The notes under the pieces are model-generated. The model did not search any database. It was not told the origin of the DNA and worked only from the letters and a program-made list of their open reading frames with translations. Source: Vibrio sp. Of7-15 (lineage in GTDB: Bacteria; Pseudomonadota; Gammaproteobacteria; Enterobacterales; Vibrionaceae). Taken from it: a stretch of DNA of 64,000 bases. Both the position numbers and the translations under genes were made by a program. Each line of letters starts with the position of its first letter. Position 1 is the first letter of the stretch. The stretch spans positions 82,108 to 146,107 of the forward strand of contig NZ_JAKRGH010000019.1 in the NCBI RefSeq assembly GCF_022347565.1. The letters are read 5' to 3'. Positions 7,836 through 16,774 of this stretch are shown one piece after another.

Positions 7836-8318
7836 ATGAAACGCTTACTCATTATGCTGCTGTGCTGGCTACCTTTGGTCAGCCATGCCAACGACATATT
7901 AACCCTAGATTGGATTGATCTGATCCCAGAAAGGGAACGTAATCAATTTAACCCAATGGGAATGCCTGCGCAAAGCCACAGTGGTGGGGCCGCCGAGCAA
8001 TCAAAAATAGGTTCGGTAAGGCAAGAACTTAACGGAAGCCAAGTAAAAATACCTGGGTTTGTGATCCCACTTGAAGGGGATGAAAATAGCGTCACTGAAT
8101 TTTTATTAGTGCCGTACTTTGGCGCATGTATCCATGTGCCAGCTCCACCGCCAAATCAAATTGTGTACGTAAAATTTAAAGCGGGAGCTCCAGTACAACA
8201 ATTATGGGATGTCGTATACATCTCTGGAGAGTTAAAAACGGAAACAATCAGCCATGAATTGGCCGAAGTGGGCTACGTGTTAAATGGCGTAAAAATTGAA
8301 CCCTATGATGATGAATAA
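7836..8318 (+). CDS. DUF3299 exported protein, last gene of the zinc operon
   Basis: A 160-residue protein with AAGGAG before the start and a signal peptide (MKRLLIMLLCWLPLVSHA, then NDIL). The mature protein has DWIDLIPE, a KIPGFVIPLEG segment and the family hallmark GACIHVPAPPPNQIVYV with a single conserved Cys-Ile-His. DUF3299 proteins repeatedly accompany MacB-like transporters. The Cys/His pair could bind metal, but this is inference. It follows the permease by 9 bases and closes the Zur-controlled operon. Confidence 0.85.
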   Translation: MKRLLIMLLCWLPLVSHANDILTLDWIDLIPERERNQFNPMGMPAQSHSGGAAEQSKIGSVRQELNGSQVKIPGFVIPLEGDENSVTEFLLVPYFGACIHVPAPPPNQIVYVKFKAGAPVQQLWDVVYISGELKTETISHELAEVGYVLNGVKIEPYDDE

Positions 8319-8350
8319 TCCTTATAAATTAACATAGTTGATACACAGCA

Positions 8351-8390
8351 GGCTTATCTATGCTACACCATGTATGTAGCAAGATAAGCC
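8351..8390. terminator. Long hairpin after the zinc operon
   Basis: GGCTTATCT (8351-8359) pairs with AGATAAGCC (8382-8390), and inside it GCTAC (8362-8366) pairs with GTAGC (8376-8380). No T-run follows on either strand, so intrinsic termination is uncertain. The hairpin could protect the 3' end of the message. It overlaps the end of the small minus-strand ORF. Confidence 0.5.
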
Positions 8391-8461
8391 AGCGCTCCCA
8401 CATAACTCATCAATAAAACAGCACTGGTTAGATATTTTCTGAACTTTTGCTCTGCAGACAT
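8363..8461 (-). CDS. Possible 32-residue single-pass membrane peptide
   Basis: The ORF from the ATG at 8461 encodes MSAEQKFRKYL followed by a hydrophobic stretch (TSAVLLMSYVGALAYLATYMV) that would span the membrane once with the basic end inside. A good ribosome site, GGAGG, lies 8 bases upstream. A longer in-frame reading exists upstream but has no start support. I do not recognise a family. It is flanked by the 3' end of the zinc operon and lies divergently from the TIGR03899 gene. Size, membrane segment and ribosome site make it credible; conservation would decide. Confidence 0.5.
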   Translation of the reverse strand: MSAEQKFRKYLTSAVLLMSYVGALAYLATYMV

Positions 8462-8608
8462 AATCATACCTCCACCTTCATAATTACTGTAATTTAACAA
8501 ATTGTTAGCATTTTTAATAGCCAAGAATTTGACTAAAGCTGAATAAGATATGCACTTGTTGGAATTAGAGAGTAAAATAGCTAGGTTGAACGAGTCTAAG
8601 GTACTGTT

Positions 8609-9499
8609 ATGGTTGATAAGAAATCCCCTGTAGTCGTAGAACAAGAGTCACACGTCCACCAAGAAAAAAAAGAAAGCTATGTGATCAGCAGTGATCGGCG
8701 TGTTCGTGAAATAGCCGCCAATTTTGGTATAGGAGCCCAGCTGCAACAGCCTAAGCCAGAAAGCACACTCTTAGAGCGGCATCTACAGCGAGAAAAACAA
8801 CTTAGAGAAAAACGTCAACGTAACCTTGAGCAAATCATGCGCTACACCCATGATTATTGCCGTGATGAAACCGCAGGTGAACCTGACATTGACTGGCTAC
8901 ACCGATTTTTTGAAATGGCCCAAGACATACACGGCGCTTCCATGCAAAAGCTTTGGAGCCGGGTTCTTAAACAAGAAATCATTACCATTGGCTCGACATC
9001 ACTCAAAGCATTGAACGTCCTAAAAGACATGACGCAACGAGAAGCGCAAACCTTTCAACGTGCAGCCACCTTAGCGTGTAGCTTTGGCCACGATAACAGT
9101 AAAAAACTCTTACTCGGCTATAAATGTGCTGGCACACTTAGAACCTTCTACAAAAAAGATGGCCCTCACCTCATTAACCTAGGCAGCCACCACCTCCCCT
9201 ACTCTAGCCTACTGTTACTCATCGATTTAGGGCTTATTTTAGGTACTGAGTTAGAATCTGGAGAAATTGAGTTTGAGCCAGCCCTGCCTTTAAGCTATCA
9301 AGGCAAAAACATTGCGTTAAAACCACTTCAAAAAGGCATCCGCCTGATTTATTACCGCTTTAGTCCAACTGGAGCCGAACTCTGTAAGCTACTGGGCAAC
9401 AAACCAAGTAACCAGTATTACGATCAGCTAATCGCACTATTAAATCAAAAATTCATGGTTCAGACTGACGTCAAAGGATCGATTCACCATACCGCTTAA
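8609..9499 (+). CDS. TIGR03899-family conserved protein
   Basis: A 296-residue soluble protein without signal peptide or membrane segment. The N-terminus is charged, with HLQREKQLREKRQRNLEQI forming a likely coiled coil (about residues 57-77). A domain with DIDWLHRFFEMAQDIHG and MQKLWSRVLKQEI follows; this resembles DUF2806-type proteins. I place it in TIGR03899, a family common in Vibrionaceae and relatives with no known function. The ATG is preceded by AAGG at a suitable distance. It stands alone and faces cysQ across a bidirectional terminator. Confidence 0.75.
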   Translation: MVDKKSPVVVEQESHVHQEKKESYVISSDRRVREIAANFGIGAQLQQPKPESTLLERHLQREKQLREKRQRNLEQIMRYTHDYCRDETAGEPDIDWLHRFFEMAQDIHGASMQKLWSRVLKQEIITIGSTSLKALNVLKDMTQREAQTFQRAATLACSFGHDNSKKLLLGYKCAGTLRTFYKKDGPHLINLGSHHLPYSSLLLLIDLGLILGTELESGEIEFEPALPLSYQGKNIALKPLQKGIRLIYYRFSPTGAELCKLLGNKPSNQYYDQLIALLNQKFMVQTDVKGSIHHTA

Positions 9500-9528
9500 T
9501 CATTCATGATTTAATACCCAGTAGATAA

Positions 9529-9570
9529 AATAACGCCCATGATACAAAGCATCACGGGCGTTATTGCTTT
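9529..9570. terminator. Bidirectional terminator between the TIGR03899 gene and cysQ
   Basis: AATAACGCCC (9529-9538) pairs exactly with GGGCGTTATT (9556-9565), followed by a T-rich stretch on the plus strand and preceded by GATAAAA, which gives U residues on the minus strand. It lies between convergent genes and should end both transcripts, including the long cysGDN-CQ operon. Confidence 0.75.
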
Positions 9571-9588
9571 CATGAGCAATAAGACACT

Positions 9589-10332
9589 TTAGTCAACAAC
9601 CACTAAGAAGTGCTCATTCAGTAATTCTTCACGGTGATAATTCAGTTCACTACCATCTAAACGAGTCACCGCAGCCCCTGCACTTTCAGCCACACATTGG
9701 CCCGCCGCCGTATCCCACATCATCGTAGGGCCTAAACGAGGGTAATGCTGAGCTCGCCCTTCCGCGACTAAACAGAACTTTAACGAAGAACCCACCGACG
9801 TCATTTTGCATTCGCCAAGATTTTCTAGGTATGCTGCCATATCTGGACTTGGGTGTGAACGACTGCCAACGACAGTAGGAATGGTCGCTGGTCGAGCTTT
9901 GATTTGCTCTTTGCCTGACTTTGCCACCACCCAGGCTGACTTACCGTCGGCTAACCAACTTTTTTCCAAAGCAGGCGCATAAACCACAGATAACACAGGT
10001 TTACCATTTTCAATCAGGGCAATATTTACCGTAAACTCACCATTGCGGCGCAAAAATTCTTTGGTGCCATCTAATGGGTCAACCAACCAAAAACGTTCCC
10101 AGCTCTGGCGCTCTTGCCACGGTGTTAATGCTGACTCTTCCGATAAAATGGGAATATCTGGGGTTAACTCATTTAAACGGCCAACAATAACGTCATTGGC
10201 GGCTAAATCGGCTTCCGTTACCGGACTGCTATCCGCTTTTTCCTGAACATTAACATCACTATGATAACGTTCCATGATTGCTTGTCCGGCATCTAAAGCA
10301 ATTTCATGAATTGAAGTTAATAACGCGTTCAC
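9589..10332 (-). CDS. cysQ: 3'(2'),5'-bisphosphate nucleotidase CysQ
   Basis: CysQ hydrolyses 3'-phosphoadenosine 5'-phosphate (PAP) to AMP, removing the by-product of PAPS reduction. The 247-residue protein has the inositol-monophosphatase-fold metal motifs SEES, DPLDGTKEF and WDTAAG, and TSVGSSLKFCLVAEG as in E. coli CysQ. The start is taken as GTG at 10332 because AAGGAG lies 6 bases upstream; the TTG at 10338 directly abuts that site. It is the last gene of the cys operon, 11 bases after cysC, so PAP removal is co-expressed with PAPS synthesis. Confidence 0.95.
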   Translation of the reverse strand: MNALLTSIHEIALDAGQAIMERYHSDVNVQEKADSSPVTEADLAANDVIVGRLNELTPDIPILSEESALTPWQERQSWERFWLVDPLDGTKEFLRRNGEFTVNIALIENGKPVLSVVYAPALEKSWLADGKSAWVVAKSGKEQIKARPATIPTVVGSRSHPSPDMAAYLENLGECKMTSVGSSLKFCLVAEGRAQHYPRLGPTMMWDTAAGQCVAESAGAAVTRLDGSELNYHREELLNEHFLVVVD

Positions 10333-10343
10333 CCGCAACTCCT

Positions 10344-10988
10344 TTATTGGCTAATAATGTGTCGTTGTTGTAATACATCCAAGCATTGCTCCACCAGCTG
10401 ATCAATGGCGAACTCTCCCGCTAACAGATCGATCTCTGGTGATTCAGGTGCTTCATACTCTGAATCAATACCTGTGAAGTTGGGGATTTGACCTGCTCGC
10501 GCCTTTTTATACAAGCCTTTTGGATCACGCTTTTCACATTCTTCTAGGGACGTATTGACAAATACCTCGATGAACTCACCTTCTGGCAATAAATCACGAA
10601 CCATTTGGCGCTCCGCACGATGTGGCGAAATAAAAGCACTCAGTACAATTAACCCCGCATCTGCCATTAATTTAGAGAGTTCACCTATACGGCGAATATT
10701 CTCACGACGATCTTGTGATGAAAAACCGAGATCTTGGCATAAGCCATGGCGTACATTATCACCATCCAACAGATAAGTGTGATAGCCCAGCTCCACCAAT
10801 TTATTCTCAAGCGCACCCGCTATCGTCGACTTGCCTGCACCAGATAAACCGGTAAACCACAGTACCGTTGGCTTTTGACCTTTTAACGCCGAACGGGTGG
10901 CTTTGTCGACTTGATGCTGGTGCCAAACCACATTCTCATCTTTTTTTACTGCTGCTGGCTGTTCAGTGGAAGTAACTACATCTGTCAT
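10344..10988 (-). CDS. cysC: Adenylyl-sulfate kinase CysC
   Basis: CysC phosphorylates adenosine 5'-phosphosulfate (APS) with ATP to give PAPS. The protein has 214 residues. It has the P-loop GLSGAGKST (about residue 47), [17 protein letters not shown] for APS binding, and [10 protein letters not shown] and [12 protein letters not shown], all hallmark segments. An AAGGA ribosome site precedes the ATG. It lies between the SLC13 permease and cysQ in the sulfate operon. Confidence 0.97.
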   Translation of the reverse strand: MTDVVTSTEQPAAVKKDENVVWHQHQVDKATRSALKGQKPTVLWFTGLSGAGKSTIAGALENKLVELGYHTYLLDGDNVRHGLCQDLGFSSQDRRENIRRIGELSKLMADAGLIVLSAFISPHRAERQMVRDLLPEGEFIEVFVNTSLEECEKRDPKGLYKKARAGQIPNFTGIDSEYEAPESPEIDLLAGEFAIDQLVEQCLDVLQQRHIISQ

Positions 10989-11021
10989 AACACAATCCTT
11001 GTACTTAAACCTATCGGTTCA

Positions 11022-12749
11022 TTAAAAAGGGAAAAAATAAGGGATCAAAGCCAGTACGAGCACGGAATAAACTAACGAGATCGGTAAGCCAACCCGTAAA
11101 TAATCAGTGAGTTTATAGTTACCAACGCTGTACACTAATAAATTAGTCTGATAGCCATAAGGAGAAATAAAGCTGGCACTGGCACCAAATAAAACGGCCA
11201 TAATAAAAGGCATAGGATCAACGCCATAACCTATCGCCATGCTGTAACCAAGTGGAAACGACAACGCAGCGGCGGCATTGTTGGTAACAAGCTCAGTTAA
11301 AATCAAGGTTAACAAATACACCGCCACTAAAGCGCCAAACACCCCCCAGCCATTAAAAGCTTCGATAAACATATCGCCAATCTTGGCTGAAAGACCTGAT
11401 GACAACATCAATTGCGCAATAGATAGCGCGGATCCTACGATCACCACAATATCAATGGGAAAGCGGCGTCTCAGCTCTGAAATCGAAATGATCCCAAGCC
11501 CTAGCATCGCTAACAAATAACCAGAAAGCCCTTTAATGATTGGCATCACATCAAGTAAAGACATTCCAATCACAGCGGCAAAACCCAGTAATACAATACT
11601 GCTCTTATGCCCGTCTAGCTTTGCACTGGAATCCAAATCATTCATCAATACAAATTCGCGGGACTGACGACGCTGATTTGCTTCAAAGTTCTTACCTGGC
11701 ACCAACACTAACGTATCACCAGCCAATAACTCGATATTTCCCAGTCCACCTTCTAATCGCTCATGACCACGACGAATGGCCACGACAACAGCGTCAAAAC
11801 GCTCACGAAAGTGTACCGATTTTAAACTCTTACCACGGATGGTCGCTGACTGGCTGACCACCACCTCCACTAAATTTTGTCCGTTTAAATGGTGTTGGCC
11901 GAACAAGTTTAAGCCATTGATCTCTTGCAGTGTGGTCACACTTTCAATGTCACCACAAAACAATAGTCGATCACCCGCTTTCAATTTAGTGTCAGGACAA
12001 ACAGAAGCGAACGTCTCACCATCTCGAATTAACTCTGCCAAATACAATCGTCGCAGTGCACGAAGGTTATTTTCTGCAATGGTGCGCCCCACTAACGGCG
12101 ATCCACCTTCCACACGAGCTTCTAAAAAGTAAGGCAAGTCGTCTTGGCTTTGATCATCATAACTCGGTAATAAATAGCTAAGGGGGATCAACACCAACAG
12201 CCCACCAACCAACACTGACAAACCAATGGCTGTGGGGGCAAAAAAGCTAAGACTCGGTAATCCAGCATCTTCTACAAAGCTATTAATGATTAAATTTGTC
12301 GACGTACCTATCAAAGTTAATGTACCACCTAAAATGGCAGTATATGAGAGAGGAATTAATAACTTAGAAGGCGCATGACGCTGATTGCGTTTAATGGCTC
12401 CGATCAGAGAAACCACAATTGCGGTGTTATTAGTAAAAGAAGACAATAAGGCGGTCGAAGTACCTAGTTTGGCGACAACCGTACCTAGTCTCCCTTCTGA
12501 AATATGGCGGCCGACCCAGCTGATCAGCCGTGTTTTTTCTAATGCGCAGGAAGCAAGGATCAACAACACTAATGTTAATAACGACGAATTGGTAAAATTC
12601 TTCGCTACGCTAGGCAAATCAATCAGCCCAGCCATGAACGCCACAAAAGCCGCACCAGCAAAGATAAAGCTCGGTTTTATACGACTTGCCAACAAGCAAG
12701 TGACGATCACCATTAATGTAGCAAGAACGAATCCTTGTTCCCACACCAT
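11022..12749 (-). CDS. SLC13-family permease with two RCK_C domains, probable sulfate transporter
   Basis: A 575-residue inner-membrane protein. Two halves of hydrophobic segments (about 5-200 and 385-575) flank a soluble insert with two TrkA_C/RCK_C modules (about 205-275 and 290-352). Transport motifs typical of the divalent-anion:Na+ symporter (DASS) superfamily are SSFTNNTAIV and GTSTNLI in the first half and LTELVTNNAAAAL in the second. It starts 4 bases after cysN and is followed by cysC, so it is co-transcribed with sulfate activation genes. Sulfate uptake is therefore the likely role. E. coli YfbS has a similar build. The substrate is inferred from context, not from residues. Confidence 0.85.
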   Translation of the reverse strand: MVWEQGFVLATLMVIVTCLLASRIKPSFIFAGAAFVAFMAGLIDLPSVAKNFTNSSLLTLVLLILASCALEKTRLISWVGRHISEGRLGTVVAKLGTSTALLSSFTNNTAIVVSLIGAIKRNQRHAPSKLLIPLSYTAILGGTLTLIGTSTNLIINSFVEDAGLPSLSFFAPTAIGLSVLVGGLLVLIPLSYLLPSYDDQSQDDLPYFLEARVEGGSPLVGRTIAENNLRALRRLYLAELIRDGETFASVCPDTKLKAGDRLLFCGDIESVTTLQEINGLNLFGQHHLNGQNLVEVVVSQSATIRGKSLKSVHFRERFDAVVVAIRRGHERLEGGLGNIELLAGDTLVLVPGKNFEANQRRQSREFVLMNDLDSSAKLDGHKSSIVLLGFAAVIGMSLLDVMPIIKGLSGYLLAMLGLGIISISELRRRFPIDIVVIVGSALSIAQLMLSSGLSAKIGDMFIEAFNGWGVFGALVAVYLLTLILTELVTNNAAAALSFPLGYSMAIGYGVDPMPFIMAVLFGASASFISPYGYQTNLLVYSVGNYKLTDYLRVGLPISLVYSVLVLALIPYFFPF

Positions 12750-12753
12750 CCTA

Positions 12754-14187
12754 TTACCCTAGTAACTTACTGATGTCTTTGGCATCCCAATGTGGGAAAT
12801 GCTTACGTACCAACGCATTAAACTCCACTTCAAATGCGCTGAAGTTACCCTGTGTAACCGCAGTATCAGATAACGCTTCACGGATCATCCCCGCACCAAC
12901 AGTAACGTTTGTAAGACGATCAATTAAGATGAATCCACCTGTATCTGCACAGTTCTGGTAACTATCAAGAGACACGGATTCTGTTAGTGACACTTCACAT
13001 AAACCAATGCCATTCAGTGGTAAGAAGTCCACCTCAAAAGTATTTAGGTTGTTAATGTCAACCTGATGACGGATCGCTTCCACCTGACCGACGGTTTTCT
13101 TGCCCGCGATCTTAATGTCATATTGGCGGCCAACCGTCAGATCTTGCTCTGTCATCCATACAATATCAGCCAATAGATGATTCGTTGGTTTCAGATCTGA
13201 ATTCGCTGCCACGACAAGATCGCCACGGCTAATATCAATTTCGTCTTCCAACGTTAACGTAATGGCTTGCCCTGCTTGAGCTTGATTTAAATCACCATCA
13301 AAAGTCACAATACGAGCCACTTTTGATGTTTTACCTGATGGTAGGGCTAAGATTTCATCCCCAACTTTCACCGAACCTGACGATAATGTGCCAGAGAAAC
13401 CACGGAAGTCGAGATTAGGACGATTCACGTATTGCACAGGGAAACGCAGCTCGCCGTTGCCTTTTTGGCTGTCGATATCCACATCTTCCAGTAAAGTCAG
13501 AAGTGGTTTACCTTCATACCAGCTTAGGCTCTCAGTGTTATTAACTACGTTGTCGCCTTCTAATGCAGAAAGTGGGATCAACTGGATATTCAAATTAGGG
13601 TTATCCAACTTCTCTGAAAACGCTAAATACTCATCACGGATTTCTTCAAAGCGTTGCTGTGAATATTCAACCAAGTCCATTTTATTCACGGCAACCACAA
13701 AGTGACGGATACCCAATAAGCTTGCAATATACGAATGACGACGTGTTTGATCCAATACCCCTTTACGAGCATCAATCAAAATCACCGCCACATCACAGGT
13801 GGATGCCCCAGTCGCCATGTTACGGGTGTATTGCTCATGCCCCGGCGTATCCGAAATAATAAACTTACGTTTTTGTGTCGAGAAATAGCGATACGCCACA
13901 TCAATGGTGATCCCTTGCTCACGCTCAGCCTGTAAGCCATCCACCAATAACGCCAAATCAGGCTTCTCGCCCGTTGTGCCGACGCGCTGGCTGTCAGAAT
14001 GCACGGCCGCAAGCTGATCTTCATAGATCTGTTTTGAGTCAAACAGCAAACGACCGATCAAGGTACTCTTGCCGTCATCCACTGAACCACAAGTTAAAAA
14101 CCTAAGTAGAGATTTATGTTGGTGCTGATTTAAGTAACCTTCAATGCCAAGCTCGGCCAGCTGTGCTTCTACTGCGCTGTTCATCAT
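12754..14187 (-). CDS. cysN: Sulfate adenylyltransferase subunit 1 (GTPase) CysN
   Basis: CysN is the GTPase subunit that drives CysD in making APS from ATP and sulfate. The 477-residue protein is EF-Tu-like, with G1 GSVDDGKST (about residue 33), G3 [12 protein letters not shown] and G4 NKMDL, followed by two beta-barrel domains. There is no C-terminal APS-kinase fusion; cysC is separate. A GGAGAG ribosome site precedes the ATG, 7 bases after the cysD stop. It is the third gene of the operon. Confidence 0.97.
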   Translation of the reverse strand: MMNSAVEAQLAELGIEGYLNQHQHKSLLRFLTCGSVDDGKSTLIGRLLFDSKQIYEDQLAAVHSDSQRVGTTGEKPDLALLVDGLQAEREQGITIDVAYRYFSTQKRKFIISDTPGHEQYTRNMATGASTCDVAVILIDARKGVLDQTRRHSYIASLLGIRHFVVAVNKMDLVEYSQQRFEEIRDEYLAFSEKLDNPNLNIQLIPLSALEGDNVVNNTESLSWYEGKPLLTLLEDVDIDSQKGNGELRFPVQYVNRPNLDFRGFSGTLSSGSVKVGDEILALPSGKTSKVARIVTFDGDLNQAQAGQAITLTLEDEIDISRGDLVVAANSDLKPTNHLLADIVWMTEQDLTVGRQYDIKIAGKKTVGQVEAIRHQVDINNLNTFEVDFLPLNGIGLCEVSLTESVSLDSYQNCADTGGFILIDRLTNVTVGAGMIREALSDTAVTQGNFSAFEVEFNALVRKHFPHWDAKDISKLLG

Positions 14188-14194
14188 TCTCTCC

Positions 14195-15103
14195 TTAGAA
14201 GTAACCCTGACGTTTTTTCAATTCCATCGATCCAGACTGATCGTGGTCGATCGCTCGGCCTTGTCGCTCACTAGAGGTCGCCACCAGCATTTCTTCGATA
14301 ATTTCCGGTAACGTGTTAGCTTCTGACTCCACCGCACCAGTGAGTGGGTAACAACCTAATGTTCTAAAACGTACGGATTTGTGTTCAATTTTCTCGCCTT
14401 CTTGCAGCTCTAAACGATCGTCATCAACCATGATCAACATGCCGTCACGATCAACCACAGGACGCTTTTCTGCGAGGTAAAGCGGAACAATGTCGATGTT
14501 CTCAAGGTAGATGTACTGCCAAATGTCTAACTCAGTCCAGTTCGATAATGGGAAAACACGAATGCTTTCACCTTTGTTGACTTGGCCGTTGTACGTTTTC
14601 CAAAGCTCCGGGCGTTGATTTTTTGGATCCCACGTGTGGTTCTTATCGCGGAAAGAATACACTCGCTCTTTAGCACGAGATTTCTCTTCATCACGACGTG
14701 CACCACCAAACGCTGCATCAAAACCATACTGGTTCAGTGCTTGTTTTAAGCCTTGCGTTTTCATGATGTCGGTATGCTTTGACGAGCCATGAACAAATGG
14801 ATTAATGTCCATTGCTAGCCCTTCAGGGTTTTTGTGTACCAATAGGTCAAAACCGTACTTCTTGGCCGTTTTATCACGAAACTCAATCATCTCGCGGAAC
14901 TTCCAGTTGGTATCAACATGTAACAGTGGGAACGGTATTTTTCCTGGATAAAAAGCCTTACGAGCCAAGTGCAGCATGACTGAAGAATCTTTACCAATTG
15001 AATACATCATTACTGGGTTATCAAACTCCGCAGCCACTTCACGAATAATATGAATACTTTCCGCTTCTAGCTGCTGGAGGTGAGTTAAGCGTTGTGGGTC
15101 CAT
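14195..15103 (-). CDS. cysD: Sulfate adenylyltransferase subunit 2 CysD
   Basis: CysD is the catalytic subunit of ATP sulfurylase. The start at 15103 gives 302 residues, the length of E. coli CysD, and has GGAGAGAG before it; the open frame continues upstream into the end of cysG but that extension is not conserved. The PP-loop motif appears as [10 protein letters not shown] (about residue 35). [15 protein letters not shown] and [15 protein letters not shown] are typical PAPS-reductase/ATP-sulfurylase family segments. It lies 31 bases after cysG and before cysN. Confidence 0.97.
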   Translation of the reverse strand: MDPQRLTHLQQLEAESIHIIREVAAEFDNPVMMYSIGKDSSVMLHLARKAFYPGKIPFPLLHVDTNWKFREMIEFRDKTAKKYGFDLLVHKNPEGLAMDINPFVHGSSKHTDIMKTQGLKQALNQYGFDAAFGGARRDEEKSRAKERVYSFRDKNHTWDPKNQRPELWKTYNGQVNKGESIRVFPLSNWTELDIWQYIYLENIDIVPLYLAEKRPVVDRDGMLIMVDDDRLELQEGEKIEHKSVRFRTLGCYPLTGAVESEANTLPEIIEEMLVATSSERQGRAIDHDQSGSMELKKRQGYF

Positions 15104-15134
15104 CTCTCTCTCCGTCCCTTTACGAATTTGCTCG

Positions 15135-16559
15135 CTAAGCAAGATTAGCCACGGCATCTAAGCCCGTTGACTGAATCTCTTGCTTGCCAAACCAATGTAG
15201 TTTTTCTGATAAATTAACCACTTCTCCCACTACAATCAGTGAAGGGGAAGCCGCGTTTTCTGCAAGTGTTGCCAGCTCTGATAGCTGACCTTTAAATACT
15301 TTTTGAGTTTTTTGAGTACCACGTTCAATAATGGCGATTGGGGTATCGGCACTTCGGCCATGAGTAATAAGCTGCTGCTGAATATGGCTTGATTTCATTA
15401 GCCCCATGTAAATCACTAACGTTTGTTTTCCTTTTGCCAGTACAGACCAATCCATACTGTCGTCTTCCGACTTCAAATGCCCAGTAACAAACATGGCCGA
15501 TTGTGCATAATCACGATGTGTTAGTGGGATGCCGGCATAGGCCGTTGCACCAGCGGCAGCCGTAATGCCTGGAACCACTTGGAATGGAATACCTGCATCA
15601 AACAACACCTCTAGCTCTTCACCACCTCGGCCGAAAATGAAAGGGTCGCCACCTTTAATGCGTACAACCTTTTTGCCTTGCTTAGCGTAATCCACTAATA
15701 ACTGATTGGTTGTTTCTTGTGGCACGCTATGAAAGCCCGCTCGTTTGCCAACACATACCAAGTCCGCATCACGGCGCACTAGCTCCATGATTTCATCAGA
15801 AACCAAGTAGTCATACAGCACTACATCGGCTTGTTGCATTAACTGCAAAGCACGCAGAGTTAATAAGCCCGCATCACCAGGACCTGAGCCCACTAAAGCG
15901 ACCTCTCCTTGCGGCGTATCCTTTTTTGCCGCTTGCGCTAAAGAAGAAAGCTCTTGCTTCGCTTCATCTTCTTTACCTGCTGCCATTAATTCAGAGAAAC
16001 GGCCAGTAAACGCTTTTTCCCAGAAATAACGACGCTCAGAAAATGAAGTCAGGGTATCTTTAAGTGTTTTTCGAAAGCCGCCTGCAATAGTGGCCATTCT
16101 GCCAAGATGTTGAGGTAAAAGTGTTTCTAGCTTTTCTCGCACTAAACGCGCAAGGACAGGGGCTTGACCAGAAGAAGAAATGGCAACCACGATCGGCGAA
16201 CGATCAACAATAGAAGGAATAATAAAGCTGCAACGCTGAGTGTCATCCACCACATTGACTAAGACTTGGCGCTGATTGGCCGCTTGATAAACCAAAGCAT
16301 CAATGGCTTTGTTACCAGTGGCGGCAATCGCCAAAAAAATACGATCAAGGTGCTGCTCAGCAACGAATTCCGTCGCAATATGAGAGATTTTATTTTGCTC
16401 GACTAAATCCACAAATCCGCTATCAAGCTCATCCGCTATCAAACGAACATCAGCACCAGCCTTGATCAACATACGCGCTTTGCGCAGCGCAATGTCATTA
16501 CCACCGACCACCAAACAAGGACGCTTTTTTAAATCCGCAAAAATCGGCAAGTAATCCAT
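15135..16559 (-). CDS. cysG: Siroheme synthase CysG (trifunctional)
   Basis: CysG makes siroheme, the cofactor of the CysI sulfite reductase, from uroporphyrinogen III. The N-terminal half (about 1-200) is the NAD-dependent dehydrogenase/ferrochelatase, starting [10 protein letters not shown] and with [13 protein letters not shown] and [13 protein letters not shown]. The C-terminal half (about 215-460) is the SAM-dependent uroporphyrinogen methyltransferase with [16 protein letters not shown] and [18 protein letters not shown]. The ATG at 16559 is chosen because it matches the E. coli start and has GAGGTGG upstream; the protein then has 474 residues. It is the first gene of the sulfate operon. 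Confidence 0.96.
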   Translation of the reverse strand: MDYLPIFADLKKRPCLVVGGNDIALRKARMLIKAGADVRLIADELDSGFVDLVEQNKISHIATEFVAEQHLDRIFLAIAATGNKAIDALVYQAANQRQVLVNVVDDTQRCSFIIPSIVDRSPIVVAISSSGQAPVLARLVREKLETLLPQHLGRMATIAGGFRKTLKDTLTSFSERRYFWEKAFTGRFSELMAAGKEDEAKQELSSLAQAAKKDTPQGEVALVGSGPGDAGLLTLRALQLMQQADVVLYDYLVSDEIMELVRRDADLVCVGKRAGFHSVPQETTNQLLVDYAKQGKKVVRIKGGDPFIFGRGGEELEVLFDAGIPFQVVPGITAAAGATAYAGIPLTHRDYAQSAMFVTGHLKSEDDSMDWSVLAKGKQTLVIYMGLMKSSHIQQQLITHGRSADTPIAIIERGTQKTQKVFKGQLSELATLAENAASPSLIVVGEVVNLSEKLHWFGKQEIQSTGLDAVANLA

Positions 16560-16732
16560 CACAGCCACCTCTATTATTCGTAATAAAGGCACTATAGACG
16601 CGTTAAGATATTACCTGAAATTCTAAAATTTCATTTTTTATTCCTTTTTATGATAATAAAGTTATCTATCTCTATTTATTCTGCATTTTTTGCGCATTAT
16701 TTGTGCGGTGATAAGGAGGCGCGATTACAGAG

Positions 16733-16741
16733 TGGTATACT
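16733..16741 (+). promoter_or_regulatory. Extended -10 promoter for the EAL protein gene
   Basis: TGGTATACT contains a consensus-like extended -10 (TGN-TATACT). No good -35 is visible, as is usual for extended -10 promoters. It lies 33 bases before the ATG at 16775, predicting a leader of about 27 bases. The same 215-base divergent gap must hold the cysG promoter, whose CysB site I cannot define. Confidence 0.55.
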
Positions 16742-16774
16742 AGCGCAACGAAATGTAATAATTTGTAGACAAAG

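Noticed and set aside
16560..16700. CysB-binding site upstream of cysG
   Set aside because: The region is AT-rich and faintly resembles the gap upstream of cysJ, but the CysB consensus is too loose to place a site by eye.
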